NCBI GenBank assembly: GCA_041538185.1
Contig: JBGORM010000004.1
Location: forward strand, 186,001-250,000
Direction of reading: 5' to 3'
Origin: Melioribacteraceae bacterium 4301-Me
Lineage (GTDB): Bacteria; Bacteroidota; Ignavibacteria; Ignavibacteriales; Melioribacteraceae
Length of the DNA stretch: 64,000 nucleotides
Shown piece by piece: positions 1-8,686 of this stretch. The position numbers and the translations under genes were made by a program. The notes beneath the pieces were generated by a model. It did not search any database. It had not been told where the DNA came from and saw nothing but the letters and a program-made list of their open reading frames with translations. Position 1 is the first letter of the stretch, and each line of letters opens with the position of its first letter.

Positions 1-750
1 AGTTATGTTAATTCGAAAGTTAAGGCATGCAGGGAAATAGGCATAAACTCTGTGTTTGAAAAATTTGACGCAGCAATCACTCAAGATGAATTGCTTTCAA
101 TAATAAAAAAATATAACAACGACGAAAATTTTCATGGCATTTTAGTTCAGTTGCCTTTGCCCGAACATTTAAAAGAGGATGTTGTAATTGAATCTATTAA
201 TCCATTAAAAGATGTAGATGGATTCCATCCATATAATGTTGGTAATTTGGTAATTGGTAAAGATACTTTGTACCCATGTACACCTTATGGCATCCTTGAG
301 CTTCTTTTTAGATATTCAATTAATCCAAGCGGGAAACATGTTGTTGTTGTTGGCAGAAGTAATATTGTAGGCAAACCAATAGCGAATATGCTGTTACAAA
401 AAAAAGATGGTGCAAATGCTGTAGTAACTATATGTCATTCAGCAGCTAAAGATTTAACAATTTATACTAAACAGGCAGATATACTAATAGCTGCAATTGG
501 GAAACCTCTTTTCATTAAAGAGGATATGGTTAAAGAGGGTGCAGTTGTGATTGATGTTGGGATTAATAGAATTGAAGATAACACAACAGAAAAGGGCTAT
601 AGAATTGTAGGAGATGTTGATTTTGAAAACGTTGTTAACAAAGCTTCTTTTATTACACCTGTGCCTGGTGGAGTCGGATTGATGACGGTTGCAATGCTGC
701 TTAAAAATACTATAACAGCATTTGAAAAAATTGAATCACTAAAGAATTAA
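1..750 (+). CDS. folD: Bifunctional methylenetetrahydrofolate dehydrogenase / cyclohydrolase, 5' end cut off
   Basis: FolD interconverts 5,10-methylene-, methenyl- and 10-formyl-tetrahydrofolate in the cytoplasm, using NADP. The reading frame is open from base 1, and the visible protein begins SYVNSK, which matches the family's YxxxK catalytic pair (Tyr at bases 4–6, Lys at 16–18). The true start, roughly 50 residues earlier, therefore lies outside the window. Further family motifs follow in order: [22 protein letters not shown], the Rossmann stretch [33 protein letters not shown] and [20 protein letters not shown] at 52 is only an internal codon. deoC follows after 5 bases on the same strand, so the two are probably co-transcribed. 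Function is secure from the motifs. Confidence 0.97.
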   Translation, partial: SYVNSKVKACREIGINSVFEKFDAAITQDELLSIIKKYNNDENFHGILVQLPLPEHLKEDVVIESINPLKDVDGFHPYNVGNLVIGKDTLYPCTPYGILELLFRYSINPSGKHVVVVGRSNIVGKPIANMLLQKKDGANAVVTICHSAAKDLTIYTKQADILIAAIGKPLFIKEDMVKEGAVVIDVGINRIEDNTTEKGYRIVGDVDFENVVNKASFITPVPGGVGLMTVAMLLKNTITAFEKIESLKN

Positions 751-755
751 TAAAT

Positions 756-1622
756 ATGAATGCATCAATAATTGACAAGGTTGTTTCGCAAGTATTTATT
801 GAAAAGGCACTGCATGATTTTTACTGCAGGGGCAACACATGCGAAGGATGGGAACGTAATGTTGTGGACCAACCGACGGCAATTCAAAACATAATAAAAA
901 ATGGTGCTGATAGAATTGCAGCAGGTTTGGGAATTGGAGATGACCTGCATGACAAAAGCTTAGCTAAGTACATCGATCATACTCTCTTAAAACCTGAAGC
1001 TACAATTGAAGATATTAAAATATTATGTTCAGAAGCAAAAGAGTATGGTTTTGCCTCTGTTTGTGTAAATCCTTGTTTCGTGCCTATATGCCGAGATTTA
1101 CTAAAAGATACTGCTGTAAAAGTTTGCACTGTTATAGGTTTCCCATTAGGGGCTACAACAACAGAAGTTAAAAGATACGAAGCTGAACAAGCCCTTGTCA
1201 ACGGCGCACAAGAAATTGACATGGTGATAAATATTGGTATGCTTAAAAGCGGTAACTATGAATATGTTTTTAACGACATCAATCAAGTAGTTTTAGCAGC
1301 AAAAAAGCATAACGGCTTGTGTAAAGTAATAATTGAAACAGCATTATTAACTGATGAAGAAAAAATTAAAGCATGTTTAATTAGTAAACAGGCAAAAGCT
1401 GATTTTGTAAAGACGTCGACAGGCTTTAGTAAGGGAGGGGCAACAGTTGGTGATGTAGCACTAATGAAGTATGTAGTTGGAAGCAGTGTTGGTGTAAAGG
1501 CTTCTGGTGGAATAAGAACTGCAGAAGATGCTGCGGCAATGATTGAAAGCGGCGCTGATAGAATTGGTGCAAGTGCAAGTGTCAAAATTGTTAAAGGCGA
1601 AAAATCACCGGGTGGATATTAA
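756..1622 (+). CDS. deoC: Deoxyribose-phosphate aldolase
   Basis: Cleaves 2-deoxyribose 5-phosphate to glyceraldehyde 3-phosphate and acetaldehyde, in deoxynucleoside catabolism. The class I aldolase barrel shows the Schiff-base lysine in FVKTSTGF (K219), the aspartate in EIDMVINIG (D155) and the second lysine in [10 protein letters not shown] (K248). At 288 residues it is longer than the compact E. coli-type enzymes because of an N-terminal extension of about 65 residues containing CRGNTCEGW, before the usual start of the barrel at YIDHTLLKP. It sits 5 bases after folD and 2 bases before the next gene, consistent with an operon. The role of the extension is unknown to me. Confidence 0.96.
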   Translation: MNASIIDKVVSQVFIEKALHDFYCRGNTCEGWERNVVDQPTAIQNIIKNGADRIAAGLGIGDDLHDKSLAKYIDHTLLKPEATIEDIKILCSEAKEYGFASVCVNPCFVPICRDLLKDTAVKVCTVIGFPLGATTTEVKRYEAEQALVNGAQEIDMVINIGMLKSGNYEYVFNDINQVVLAAKKHNGLCKVIIETALLTDEEKIKACLISKQAKADFVKTSTGFSKGGATVGDVALMKYVVGSSVGVKASGGIRTAEDAAAMIESGADRIGASASVKIVKGEKSPGGY

Positions 1623-1624
1623 AA

Positions 1625-1864
1625 GTGGTTCTTGATTTAATAATTACAAAAAATGTAGATGGTTATAGTGCTGAAGTACCCTCTCTTAAAGGTTGTGAAT
1701 CGTGGGCTCACAATGAAGATGTTTTGATAGAAAAAATTCTGGAACTAGTACGATTTTATCTGAAATTACCTAATAATAAAAAAATTATTATTGACAAGGC
1801 GCGAAAGGTAGGAAATATTACTGTATATAAACTAGTTTTTGATAAATATGATGAGAGGATTTAA
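1625..1864 (+). CDS. HicB-like small protein (orphan, UPF0150-type)
   Basis: A 79-residue protein starting at GTG 1625, two bases after the deoC stop, with GGTGGA upstream as a possible ribosome site. The stretch GYSAEVPSLKGCESWAHNED resembles the HicB / UPF0150 antitoxin core, in which a short strand with a P-x-x-x-G-C motif is followed by a helix. I see no HicA toxin (a small dsRBD-like protein) beside it, so a toxin–antitoxin role is not supported by context. It overlaps the start of the downstream trmH gene by 17 bases, which suggests translational coupling. The family call rests on one motif and the size. Confidence 0.6.
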   Translation: MVLDLIITKNVDGYSAEVPSLKGCESWAHNEDVLIEKILELVRFYLKLPNNKKIIIDKARKVGNITVYKLVFDKYDERI

Positions 1865-2447
1865 GACACAAAAAAGATTGGAGAAAATTATTAAAGCGGC
1901 TTCAGCTAGGCAGTTTACACTTAGATTAGTATTAGAAAATATTCACGACCCGCATAATGTAAGCGCAATTTTTCGCACTTGCGATGCTGTTGGCGTACAA
2001 AAAGTGTCATTAATTTACAATGTAGAAAAATTTCCTAAGATAGGGCGGGTTAGTTCTGCATCAGCAAATAAATGGGTCGAATTTGATAAATATGTGGATG
2101 CTAAAACTTGTTTTAACGAACTGCGTAATCAAGGTCTTAAGATTTACTCGACAACTTTAGATGAAAAAGCAAAGGATCTTTATTCATTGGATCTAACAGA
2201 AAAAGTTGCAATAGTAGTTGGTAATGAACATAGGGGAATATCTGACGAAGTAAGAAAATTATCCGATGAGCTTTTTTTTATTCCAATGAGCGGTATGGTG
2301 CAAAGTCTAAACGTTTCTGTGGCTGCTGCTGTTATTCTATATGAAGCTTTTAGACAAAGATTCCTTAAAGGCATGTACAGTGAAGAGTACGTTAACAAAT
2401 ACAAGACTGAAGTAGAAAATTTAATTGATAAATGGTGTGAGAAGTGA
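1848..2447 (+). CDS. trmH: TrmH-family (SPOUT) tRNA 2'-O-methyltransferase
   Basis: Probably methylates the ribose of G18 in tRNA, using S-adenosylmethionine. All three SpoU motifs are present: NIHDPHNVSAIFRTCDAVG with the conserved Asn and Arg, VGNEHRGIS, and IPMSGMVQSLNVSVAAAVILYE, which forms the knotted SAM site. At about 200 residues, with a short C-terminal helical tail, it fits TrmH rather than the longer RlmB. An in-frame TTG at 1839 exists, but the paired ATG codons at 1848/1851 are more likely; neither has a clear ribosome site. The gene overlaps the HicB-like gene upstream and aroA downstream (shared GTGA), so it is embedded in a probable folD–aroA operon. Confidence 0.9.
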   Translation: MMRGFKTQKRLEKIIKAASARQFTLRLVLENIHDPHNVSAIFRTCDAVGVQKVSLIYNVEKFPKIGRVSSASANKWVEFDKYVDAKTCFNELRNQGLKIYSTTLDEKAKDLYSLDLTEKVAIVVGNEHRGISDEVRKLSDELFFIPMSGMVQSLNVSVAAAVILYEAFRQRFLKGMYSEEYVNKYKTEVENLIDKWCEK

Positions 2448-3721
2448 TAAAGGAGTTTAACAGAGTAAACAGAGTTAATGGCGAATTGAAATTACCGGGT
2501 GATAAGTCTATTTCCCACCGTGCTGTTATGATTGCTTGTATGGCAGATGGAGTATCTGTAATTAAAAATTTATCTTCATCTGAAGATGTTAATTCTACCA
2601 TTAAATGTTTTGAACAGCTTGGCTGTAACTTTGAAAAAAATCGCTCAACATTGAAAGTTTATGGTAAAGGATTTAAGGGATTTAATAGACCAACACAGAC
2701 ACTTGATTGTGGTAATTCTGGTACAACTGCAAGGTTGCTAACGGGAATTTTATCTGCTCAAGACTTTGAATCTGAATTAGTAGGCGACCAATCCTTATCA
2801 AAACGACCTATGCAAAGGATTGTTGAACCACTAAGGAAAATGAATGCGAATATATTTACTTCAAATTCGGGGACACTCCCTTTAAAAATTTATCCCTCTG
2901 TTTTAAAACCAATTGAATATGAAATGCCTGTGGCAAGTGCACAAGTTAAAAGCTCCATACTTTTTGCTGCTTTACACCTCAATGAAGAAAGCACTGTTAT
3001 AGAAAATTTTTCTACAAGAGACCATACCGAAAAAATGCTTGGCTTAAGAACAAGTCAAAATAATAGTATGAAAAAAATTTATTCTTCAAAAAAATATTAC
3101 CCTTCTTCTTTCGTGATGAATATACCATCCGATATATCAAGTGCATCTTTTTTTATGGTGCTCGCTTTGCTTTTGCCGGAATCAGAATTACTGCTTAAAA
3201 ATATATCCTTAAATCCTACGAGAATAGGTGTTATAAAATTATTAAAAGAAATGGGGGGAAATATAGAAATTTTAAATGCAAGTCATGAAAAAAATGAAGA
3301 GATTGGTGATGTAATAGTTAAATCAAGCAAACTGAGAAACGTTGAAATTGATAAAGCAATTATTCCTAATATAATTGATGAAATACCAATTTTATCGATA
3401 GCTGGTGTTTTTGCTGAAGGCAGTTTTAAGATTACTAACGCAAGAGAATTGAGGTTTAAGGAGAGCGATAGAATAAAAGCTTTATGTGAGAATTATAAAC
3501 TTGCCGGCTTGAAGGTAGATGAGTTTGATGACGGCTTTGTAGTAAATGGAAATTTATCTAATGAAACTGTAATGTTTAACAGCTACAACGACCATAGAAT
3601 TGCTATGGCATTTGCAATATTGTCTACTCTTCTTCCGCAAGGCGGTAAAGTGACCGATTTTGAATGTGTGAAGATTTCAAATCCAAGTTTTTTGGAACAA
3701 TTAAGCTTAATTGCAAGCTAA
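2444..3721 (+). CDS. aroA: 3-phosphoshikimate 1-carboxyvinyltransferase (EPSP synthase)
   Basis: Joins shikimate 3-phosphate and PEP to give EPSP, in aromatic amino acid synthesis. It has the family motifs LPGDKSISHRA near the N-terminus (catalytic Lys about residue 21), LDCGNSGTTARLLTG around residue 90, SLSKRPMQRI, RELRFKESDRI and NDHRIAMAFA. The 425 residues match the usual size. The start is GTG 2444, inside the trmH stop. The 3' end overlaps the last 4 bases of bshC on the opposite strand, so the two genes converge with no room for a separate terminator. Confidence 0.97.
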   Translation: MIKEFNRVNRVNGELKLPGDKSISHRAVMIACMADGVSVIKNLSSSEDVNSTIKCFEQLGCNFEKNRSTLKVYGKGFKGFNRPTQTLDCGNSGTTARLLTGILSAQDFESELVGDQSLSKRPMQRIVEPLRKMNANIFTSNSGTLPLKIYPSVLKPIEYEMPVASAQVKSSILFAALHLNEESTVIENFSTRDHTEKMLGLRTSQNNSMKKIYSSKKYYPSSFVMNIPSDISSASFFMVLALLLPESELLLKNISLNPTRIGVIKLLKEMGGNIEILNASHEKNEEIGDVIVKSSKLRNVEIDKAIIPNIIDEIPILSIAGVFAEGSFKITNARELRFKESDRIKALCENYKLAGLKVDEFDDGFVVNGNLSNETVMFNSYNDHRIAMAFAILSTLLPQGGKVTDFECVKISNPSFLEQLSLIAS

Positions 3722-5343
3722 ATTTCAATAATTTGGTGCTCAAACTTATTGATAGCTAATTCACTATAGATTCTCTTTAAAAGATCTAAGCCATACTTAT
3801 TAGCAAAATAAAAAAAGTTAAGCTCGCGCTCTTGTAAATTGTTGTTAGGTAATAACGCATTACTTACTTTTTTGACTTGTCTAACTGCAACCTCATATTT
3901 TCTTTGTTCTGCTTCTTGAGTTTTGGCTTTAATCGCTTCAATTGTCTGCAAAATCTTTTCTTTTGACTTATCTATAATATCGGTAAGGGTTTTATCTATA
4001 GTAACTAAATTGTGATTAAGGTTACCCATTATTGAATTTATCTCTGTGATTGTGTTTTCAAAAATTGCATCGAGATTCAATTCCGAAAGCGAACTGATTA
4101 CCATATTAACTATTTCTTGTTCTCCCTTGAATACATCAAAATAAGTAAGGTTATATTTCTCTAATATGTTCTTTATGCCTTTTTCAACAAGAGTGGCAGA
4201 GGCGCGGGGATATATAAATGGTTGTGCTATTTTATAGATTTCGTACATAGGAGTAATTTGTGCGAAGTAACTTATTTCACTTGGACCAGCAATATAAAAT
4301 GCAGTTGGAAATAAATAGTCTTGACATATAGGACGTAAAATTACATTTGGACTAAACCTCTCAGGCTGAGAACTGAGTAAATTAATTAATTCTTCTCGCG
4401 AAAATTTTTTTCTTTTTCCTTTAAGTCTGTAATCGTTATCAGTTGGTTCAATCAATAGTCTTTCGTTGTTATCTATATAAAAGAGATTTATAGGTTTCAC
4501 TTTTACTTGTGCATGGTAAGCATCTTCAAGTTCGGCGCTCCGTTCTACCAATTTGTCAGCATGAGAGCTGTACTCAGTAATCTCTTTTATAAATACAGGC
4601 TTCAATAATTTTTTTACCTCAGCGTCTAATGGATTAAAAATTATTAGTCCATATTCATCAAATAATTTGAATAGTAAATCTCTAAAACTTTGGGCAAATG
4701 TTTTACCTTCTGTGTAAATTGATTTTAATAATGTCATTAATTGTGGTTTAAATTCGCTTTCACGTAAATTATTGCTAAGATTATTTAGTAGTTCATTAAG
4801 ACTACGGTTAAATAAAATTTCTCCTACAGAGCCCCTATTTTGTTCTTCTATTTGTCCATCATCATATTTTAAGGTAATAACGTTATTGTTGTTGTCAATG
4901 ATGCTGGTAGTGCTTGCTTCATCAAAATCATGGTCATCACCCTCCATCCAAAAAATTGGAACGAAATTAAATGCATCAAAATTTTCTTTTAGATTGCTGC
5001 ATAATTTTATAGCTGAAATGATTTTATAGATTGTGTACAAGGGTCCACCGAAAATCCCTAATTGTTGACCTGTAATAACAGCCAATGTGTTTGAAGACCT
5101 TAATAACTCTATATTGTTTAATGTTTGCTGAGTAGGATTGTTGTTGGCATATTGACTTTTTATAATGTTAATTAAATTTTCTCTGTTAAAGTTATTCTTA
5201 GCAGTTAGTAGCTTAAAAAATTCTTCATAACTGCTTGTATCGCGGTAATTTCTATGATAATATTTTGAAACACTCTCATTATTTTGAATGTAATCTAAAA
5301 ACAACTTTTGATTATAAGGCAATTTTGCAAAATTAATAAACAT
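3718..5343 (-). CDS. bshC: Bacillithiol biosynthesis cysteine-adding enzyme
   Basis: BshC is thought to add cysteine to glucosaminyl-malate in the last step of bacillithiol synthesis. The family hallmark is clear: VITGQQLGIFGGPLYTIYK (about residues 88–106) followed by FVPIFWMEGDDHDFDEAS. A long helical, lysine- and glutamate-rich stretch near residues 440–500 fits the known coiled coil. 541 residues is the normal length. No bshA or bshB is in the window. The gene is read divergently from the barrel gene at 5613 across a 269-base AT-rich spacer that should hold both promoters; I could not pick one with confidence. Confidence 0.93.
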   Translation of the reverse strand: MFINFAKLPYNQKLFLDYIQNNESVSKYYHRNYRDTSSYEEFFKLLTAKNNFNRENLINIIKSQYANNNPTQQTLNNIELLRSSNTLAVITGQQLGIFGGPLYTIYKIISAIKLCSNLKENFDAFNFVPIFWMEGDDHDFDEASTTSIIDNNNNVITLKYDDGQIEEQNRGSVGEILFNRSLNELLNNLSNNLRESEFKPQLMTLLKSIYTEGKTFAQSFRDLLFKLFDEYGLIIFNPLDAEVKKLLKPVFIKEITEYSSHADKLVERSAELEDAYHAQVKVKPINLFYIDNNERLLIEPTDNDYRLKGKRKKFSREELINLLSSQPERFSPNVILRPICQDYLFPTAFYIAGPSEISYFAQITPMYEIYKIAQPFIYPRASATLVEKGIKNILEKYNLTYFDVFKGEQEIVNMVISSLSELNLDAIFENTITEINSIMGNLNHNLVTIDKTLTDIIDKSKEKILQTIEAIKAKTQEAEQRKYEVAVRQVKKVSNALLPNNNLQERELNFFYFANKYGLDLLKRIYSELAINKFEHQIIEI

Positions 5344-5612
5344 TTATACCTCATCTTTATATTTAATTTATAATTAAAGAACAGCTTCTACTCAACAAAT
5401 TATAAATTTAATTGCTAATATAACTTAAAAATTTATCAAATTTCCCCTCCATATTTTTAGTAAAAAACTACCATAAATTGCTTAAACACATCCTACTTCC
5501 GAATCGATTTTGATGATAAATGTTTTTTAAACAAAACCTTAATCGAGCTTGCAAATTTAATTATCTTTATTTAGATTAAGGCTAAATAATAATAAATATT
5601 TGTGAGGTATAA

Positions 5613-6413
5613 ATGAAAATCAATAATAAACTTTTTCTTTTTTCAAATCTCATTTTTGCTGGTATCTTAATTTCTTCTTCTGTTGTAAAAGCTGACAAAA
5701 AATATTTTGCCAGGTCATACACTTCATATACATTGCCTGCAGGGGCCCTTGAACTGGAAATTTGGCAAACTGGAAGAATTTCTAAAGGCTTGGGCTATTA
5801 TTCTCGCTGGCAGCCAAGAATCGAGTTTGAATACGGAATAACTGATCGCTTGACAGGGTCGATGTATTTAAATTTTAATGAGGTGAAATCTTCTGAGAAT
5901 AACTATCAATCCAAACCTTTTAGTTTTTCTACTACATCTTTTGAACTTAGATACAGATTGTCCAATCCAAACCAGTGGCTAATAGATCCTGCTTTATATT
6001 TTGAATTGGCTTACGGTGGTGATAAGGTTGAATATGAACCTAAGATATTATTAACCAAAAGATTTGATAAGATTATTTCGGTTGTGAATTTTAATTCGGA
6101 AATTGAGAGAAATATAACTGAAAGTGAGACTGAGTCTGCTTTTGAAATCACTATGGGAGTAGCTTATGAACTGACTAATAATTTAGCTGTTGGATTGGAA
6201 TTTAGGCAAGATAGAGGCTATGAAGATGTTTATGGTAGTGAAGTTAATCGCGCTAATTTTATAGGACCAGTTGTTAGTTTTCAGTCAGATAAATTTTATA
6301 TTGTTTTCAATTTTATTGCTCAAATTAGTGGAAACCCAGCTTCAAATAGCAATTTGGAACTTATTGGTCATGAAAAATACGAACTAAGAACAATTCTTGG
6401 CATCGAGTTATGA
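5613..6413 (+). CDS. Predicted outer-membrane beta-barrel protein
   Basis: 266 residues with a Sec signal peptide (MKINNKLFLF, then a hydrophobic run ending near SSVVKA), so the protein is exported. The rest is a run of short alternating amphipathic strands with aromatic girdles and GLEFRQDRG- and FEYGITDRL-type hairpins, and it ends in a strand (ELRTILGIEL), as outer-membrane barrels do. I do not recognise a named family. The stop overlaps the start of the cytochrome lipoprotein gene (ATGA), so the two are very likely made together. The barrel may host or deliver the haem lipoprotein, but that is inference. The start ATG is preceded by TGAGGT. Confidence 0.7.
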   Translation: MKINNKLFLFSNLIFAGILISSSVVKADKKYFARSYTSYTLPAGALELEIWQTGRISKGLGYYSRWQPRIEFEYGITDRLTGSMYLNFNEVKSSENNYQSKPFSFSTTSFELRYRLSNPNQWLIDPALYFELAYGGDKVEYEPKILLTKRFDKIISVVNFNSEIERNITESETESAFEITMGVAYELTNNLAVGLEFRQDRGYEDVYGSEVNRANFIGPVVSFQSDKFYIVFNFIAQISGNPASNSNLELIGHEKYELRTILGIEL

Positions 6414-6646
6414 AATACTTTTTTTTACTACTCTTACTAGGCGTAATAGCATGTTCGTCAACTGAATACTTTAACAGTAACGGTGAAAAATTGTATTATA
6501 ATAAGTGTAGCGGTTGCCACAGATTGTATAAAAAAGATGAATTTACAAAGAGCAAATGGAAAGATATTATGGTCGTTATGAAAGAAAAAGCTAAATTGAG
6601 TGATGACGAAACTAAAGCTATTTTAAATTTTTTGACTGAAAAATGA
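6410..6646 (+). CDS. Small monohaem c-type cytochrome lipoprotein
   Basis: 78 residues. The N-terminus MKYFFLLLLLGVIAC is a lipoprotein signal with the lipobox Cys at residue 15. One haem-binding motif CSGCH lies around residues 33–37, in YYNKCSGCHRLYKK. The C-terminal half (IMVVMKEKAKLSDDETKAIL) has methionines that could be the distal haem ligand and the helix typical of small class I cytochromes. It is shorter than most cytochrome c domains. The protein should be lipid-anchored in the periplasm or outer membrane. Translational coupling to the barrel gene suggests a joint function, perhaps electron transfer at the outer membrane; no partner enzyme is visible. Confidence 0.8.
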   Translation: MKYFFLLLLLGVIACSSTEYFNSNGEKLYYNKCSGCHRLYKKDEFTKSKWKDIMVVMKEKAKLSDDETKAILNFLTEK

Positions 6647-6719
6647 ATACAAAAAATTTGTGGGAATGATTTTTCTTCCTTAGGTCCAATTGATAAATTT
6701 TTCCAATAGGAATTTAGGT

Positions 6720-8675
6720 TTAGTTGTTCTGCAAAGATGAAAAGCTTGTTTCTATTAGCTCTAATTTGTTATTAAGGTTTGCCCATTCCTCAAATAATTT
6801 TTCGAGTTCATTTTTAATTCGGAAATATTCTATGTTTTTTTCTTTGGAAAGTAGGGGGTTGGAAAATACGTTATAATCACTTAGCTGGTTTTCCAACTCC
6901 TTTTTTTGTTTCTCAAGTCCTTCTATTTTTTGTTCAATTGCTTGAATAGAGGCTTTAATTTCTTTAGAGGCTTCGTATTTTTGTTGCCTAATTTCAGCTT
7001 CTTTACGCCTAAGGTCTTTTTTCGTAAGGTTCTTTACTTCGTATTTATCTTGATTGCTTTCTTTTTCAGAGAAATTTTCTCGTTTGCTTAAATAATAATC
7101 TATGTTACCATTATAGATTTTTACTCCGGCATTTCTTAACTCAAAAACTTTATTTACTATAGGATTTACAAAGTCAATATCATGAGTTACGATAACAAGA
7201 ATACCGTTGTATTCAATCAATGCTTTTTGTAAAACTGATTTTGATGAATAATCGAGATGATTAGTAGGTTCATCCATTACAATTAAGTTAGCTGGAGTTA
7301 AAAGGAGTTTTATTAAAGCTACTCTGCTTTTTTCACCGCCGGAAAGGATATTAATTTTTTTAAAAACATCATCGTCTTTGAATAAAAAAGCACCTAAAAT
7401 GGCACGAAGCTGCCAGATGGTGAGTTCTTCATTTAATTCTGATAATGTATCAAGAATATCTTTATCACTTGAAAGTTCGTCTGCAATTTCTTGAGAATAA
7501 AAGGAAGTATGAACATTATGTCCAAATATAATCTCTCCAAAATCATGTGTTAATTTCCCAGCTATTAACTTTGATAATGTGGTTTTGCCAGCACCGTTTG
7601 GACCGACAATTGCGATTTTGTCACCCCGTTCAATAGTAAATGACAGATCCTTAAGCACATAATTTTCATTAAAGGCTTTACTTACATTTCTAAATTCGAC
7701 TGCAACCGCTCCACTTCTGGTTGGTTCAGGAAACTTTATATTTATTTCTTCTTCAGGCTCAGTTAATTCAATTTCATTTATTTTTTCTAATTGTTTAATT
7801 CTAGTTTGTACTTGTTTGGCCTTTGTAGCTTTATATCTAAATCGTTCAATGAATCTTTGAGTCTGCTTTATTTTTTTTGATTGTTCCTTAATTAATTTCT
7901 TCAGTGAATTTTCGCGTTCCGACTTAAAAACTAAAAAATCATTATAAGGTTTGTTGAAAAAAGTTATACTGTTGTTATATATTTCTAATGTTTTGTTTGT
8001 TACTTCATTAATGAAATGGCGGTCGTGAGAAACAACAATTAAAGCAGATTTTATGTTTTTTAAGAAATTAATTAACCATTGCAATGAATCAATATCGAGG
8101 TAGTTAGTTGGTTCATCTAATAGTATAAGATCGTTTTCACCCAATAAAATTTTTGCTAACTGAATTCTCATCTGCCAGCCACCCGAGAACTCATCAGTTA
8201 TCTTGAAAAAATCGTCCTCATTAAACCCTAACCCAATTAATGTTTTTTCAATTTTCGAATCAATTGAATAAAAATCAATTTTTTCTTTAGTATGATTTAG
8301 TGCGCCAAGCTCATCTAACAATTTTTCTTTTTTCTCTGGGCTAATATTTTTTTTATTTAGTTCATTTAACAAGAATTTTTCGGTATCGATAATTTCGATT
8401 GCATCTTTTATTGATGATTTCACCTCATTAAATAATCTTTTTCCTTTTATTTCGGTTAATTCTTGCGGTAAATAACCAATCGATATTCTATTCTGTTTTT
8501 TTATTTCACCAGTTTCAGGTTGAAGTTGGCCTGCAAGTATTTTAAGAAAAGTCGATTTGCCGGAACCATTTGAACCAACAAGCGCAATTTTATCATTTTT
8601 GTCAATGTGAAGGTTGACATGTTCAAATAAGCTTTTTCCTAAGAATTGCATGGAAAGGTTAGTAATATCAATCAT
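6720..8675 (-). CDS. ABC-F family ATPase (ribosome-associated type)
   Basis: A cytosolic protein of 651 residues with two ABC ATPase domains and no membrane segments, the layout of ABC-F translation factors (Uup, EttA and relatives). Domain 1 has Walker A GSNGSGKST (about residues 34–42), signature FSGGWQMRIQLAKIL and Walker B DEPTNYLD. A charged linker follows, around residues 240–320. Domain 2 has GPNGAGKTT, LSGGEKSRVALIKLL and DEPTNHLD. The C-terminal 100 residues are a Lys/Glu-rich coiled coil, as in Uup-type members. Which ABC-F subfamily it belongs to, and whether it confers antibiotic protection, cannot be told from the motifs. Confidence 0.93.
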   Translation of the reverse strand: MIDITNLSMQFLGKSLFEHVNLHIDKNDKIALVGSNGSGKSTFLKILAGQLQPETGEIKKQNRISIGYLPQELTEIKGKRLFNEVKSSIKDAIEIIDTEKFLLNELNKKNISPEKKEKLLDELGALNHTKEKIDFYSIDSKIEKTLIGLGFNEDDFFKITDEFSGGWQMRIQLAKILLGENDLILLDEPTNYLDIDSLQWLINFLKNIKSALIVVSHDRHFINEVTNKTLEIYNNSITFFNKPYNDFLVFKSERENSLKKLIKEQSKKIKQTQRFIERFRYKATKAKQVQTRIKQLEKINEIELTEPEEEINIKFPEPTRSGAVAVEFRNVSKAFNENYVLKDLSFTIERGDKIAIVGPNGAGKTTLSKLIAGKLTHDFGEIIFGHNVHTSFYSQEIADELSSDKDILDTLSELNEELTIWQLRAILGAFLFKDDDVFKKINILSGGEKSRVALIKLLLTPANLIVMDEPTNHLDYSSKSVLQKALIEYNGILVIVTHDIDFVNPIVNKVFELRNAGVKIYNGNIDYYLSKRENFSEKESNQDKYEVKNLTKKDLRRKEAEIRQQKYEASKEIKASIQAIEQKIEGLEKQKKELENQLSDYNVFSNPLLSKEKNIEYFRIKNELEKLFEEWANLNNKLELIETSFSSLQNN

Positions 8676-8686
8676 ACTACTGAAAA

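Noticed and set aside
1625..2447. Toxin–antitoxin module built from the HicB-like gene and its neighbour
   Set aside because: The neighbour is a clear TrmH methyltransferase, not a HicA or other toxin.
4772..5029. 85-codon plus-strand frame inside bshC
   Set aside because: It is antisense to the conserved TGQQ/FWMEGDDHD region of bshC, and its Ser/Leu-rich composition is what antisense of AT-rich coding DNA gives.
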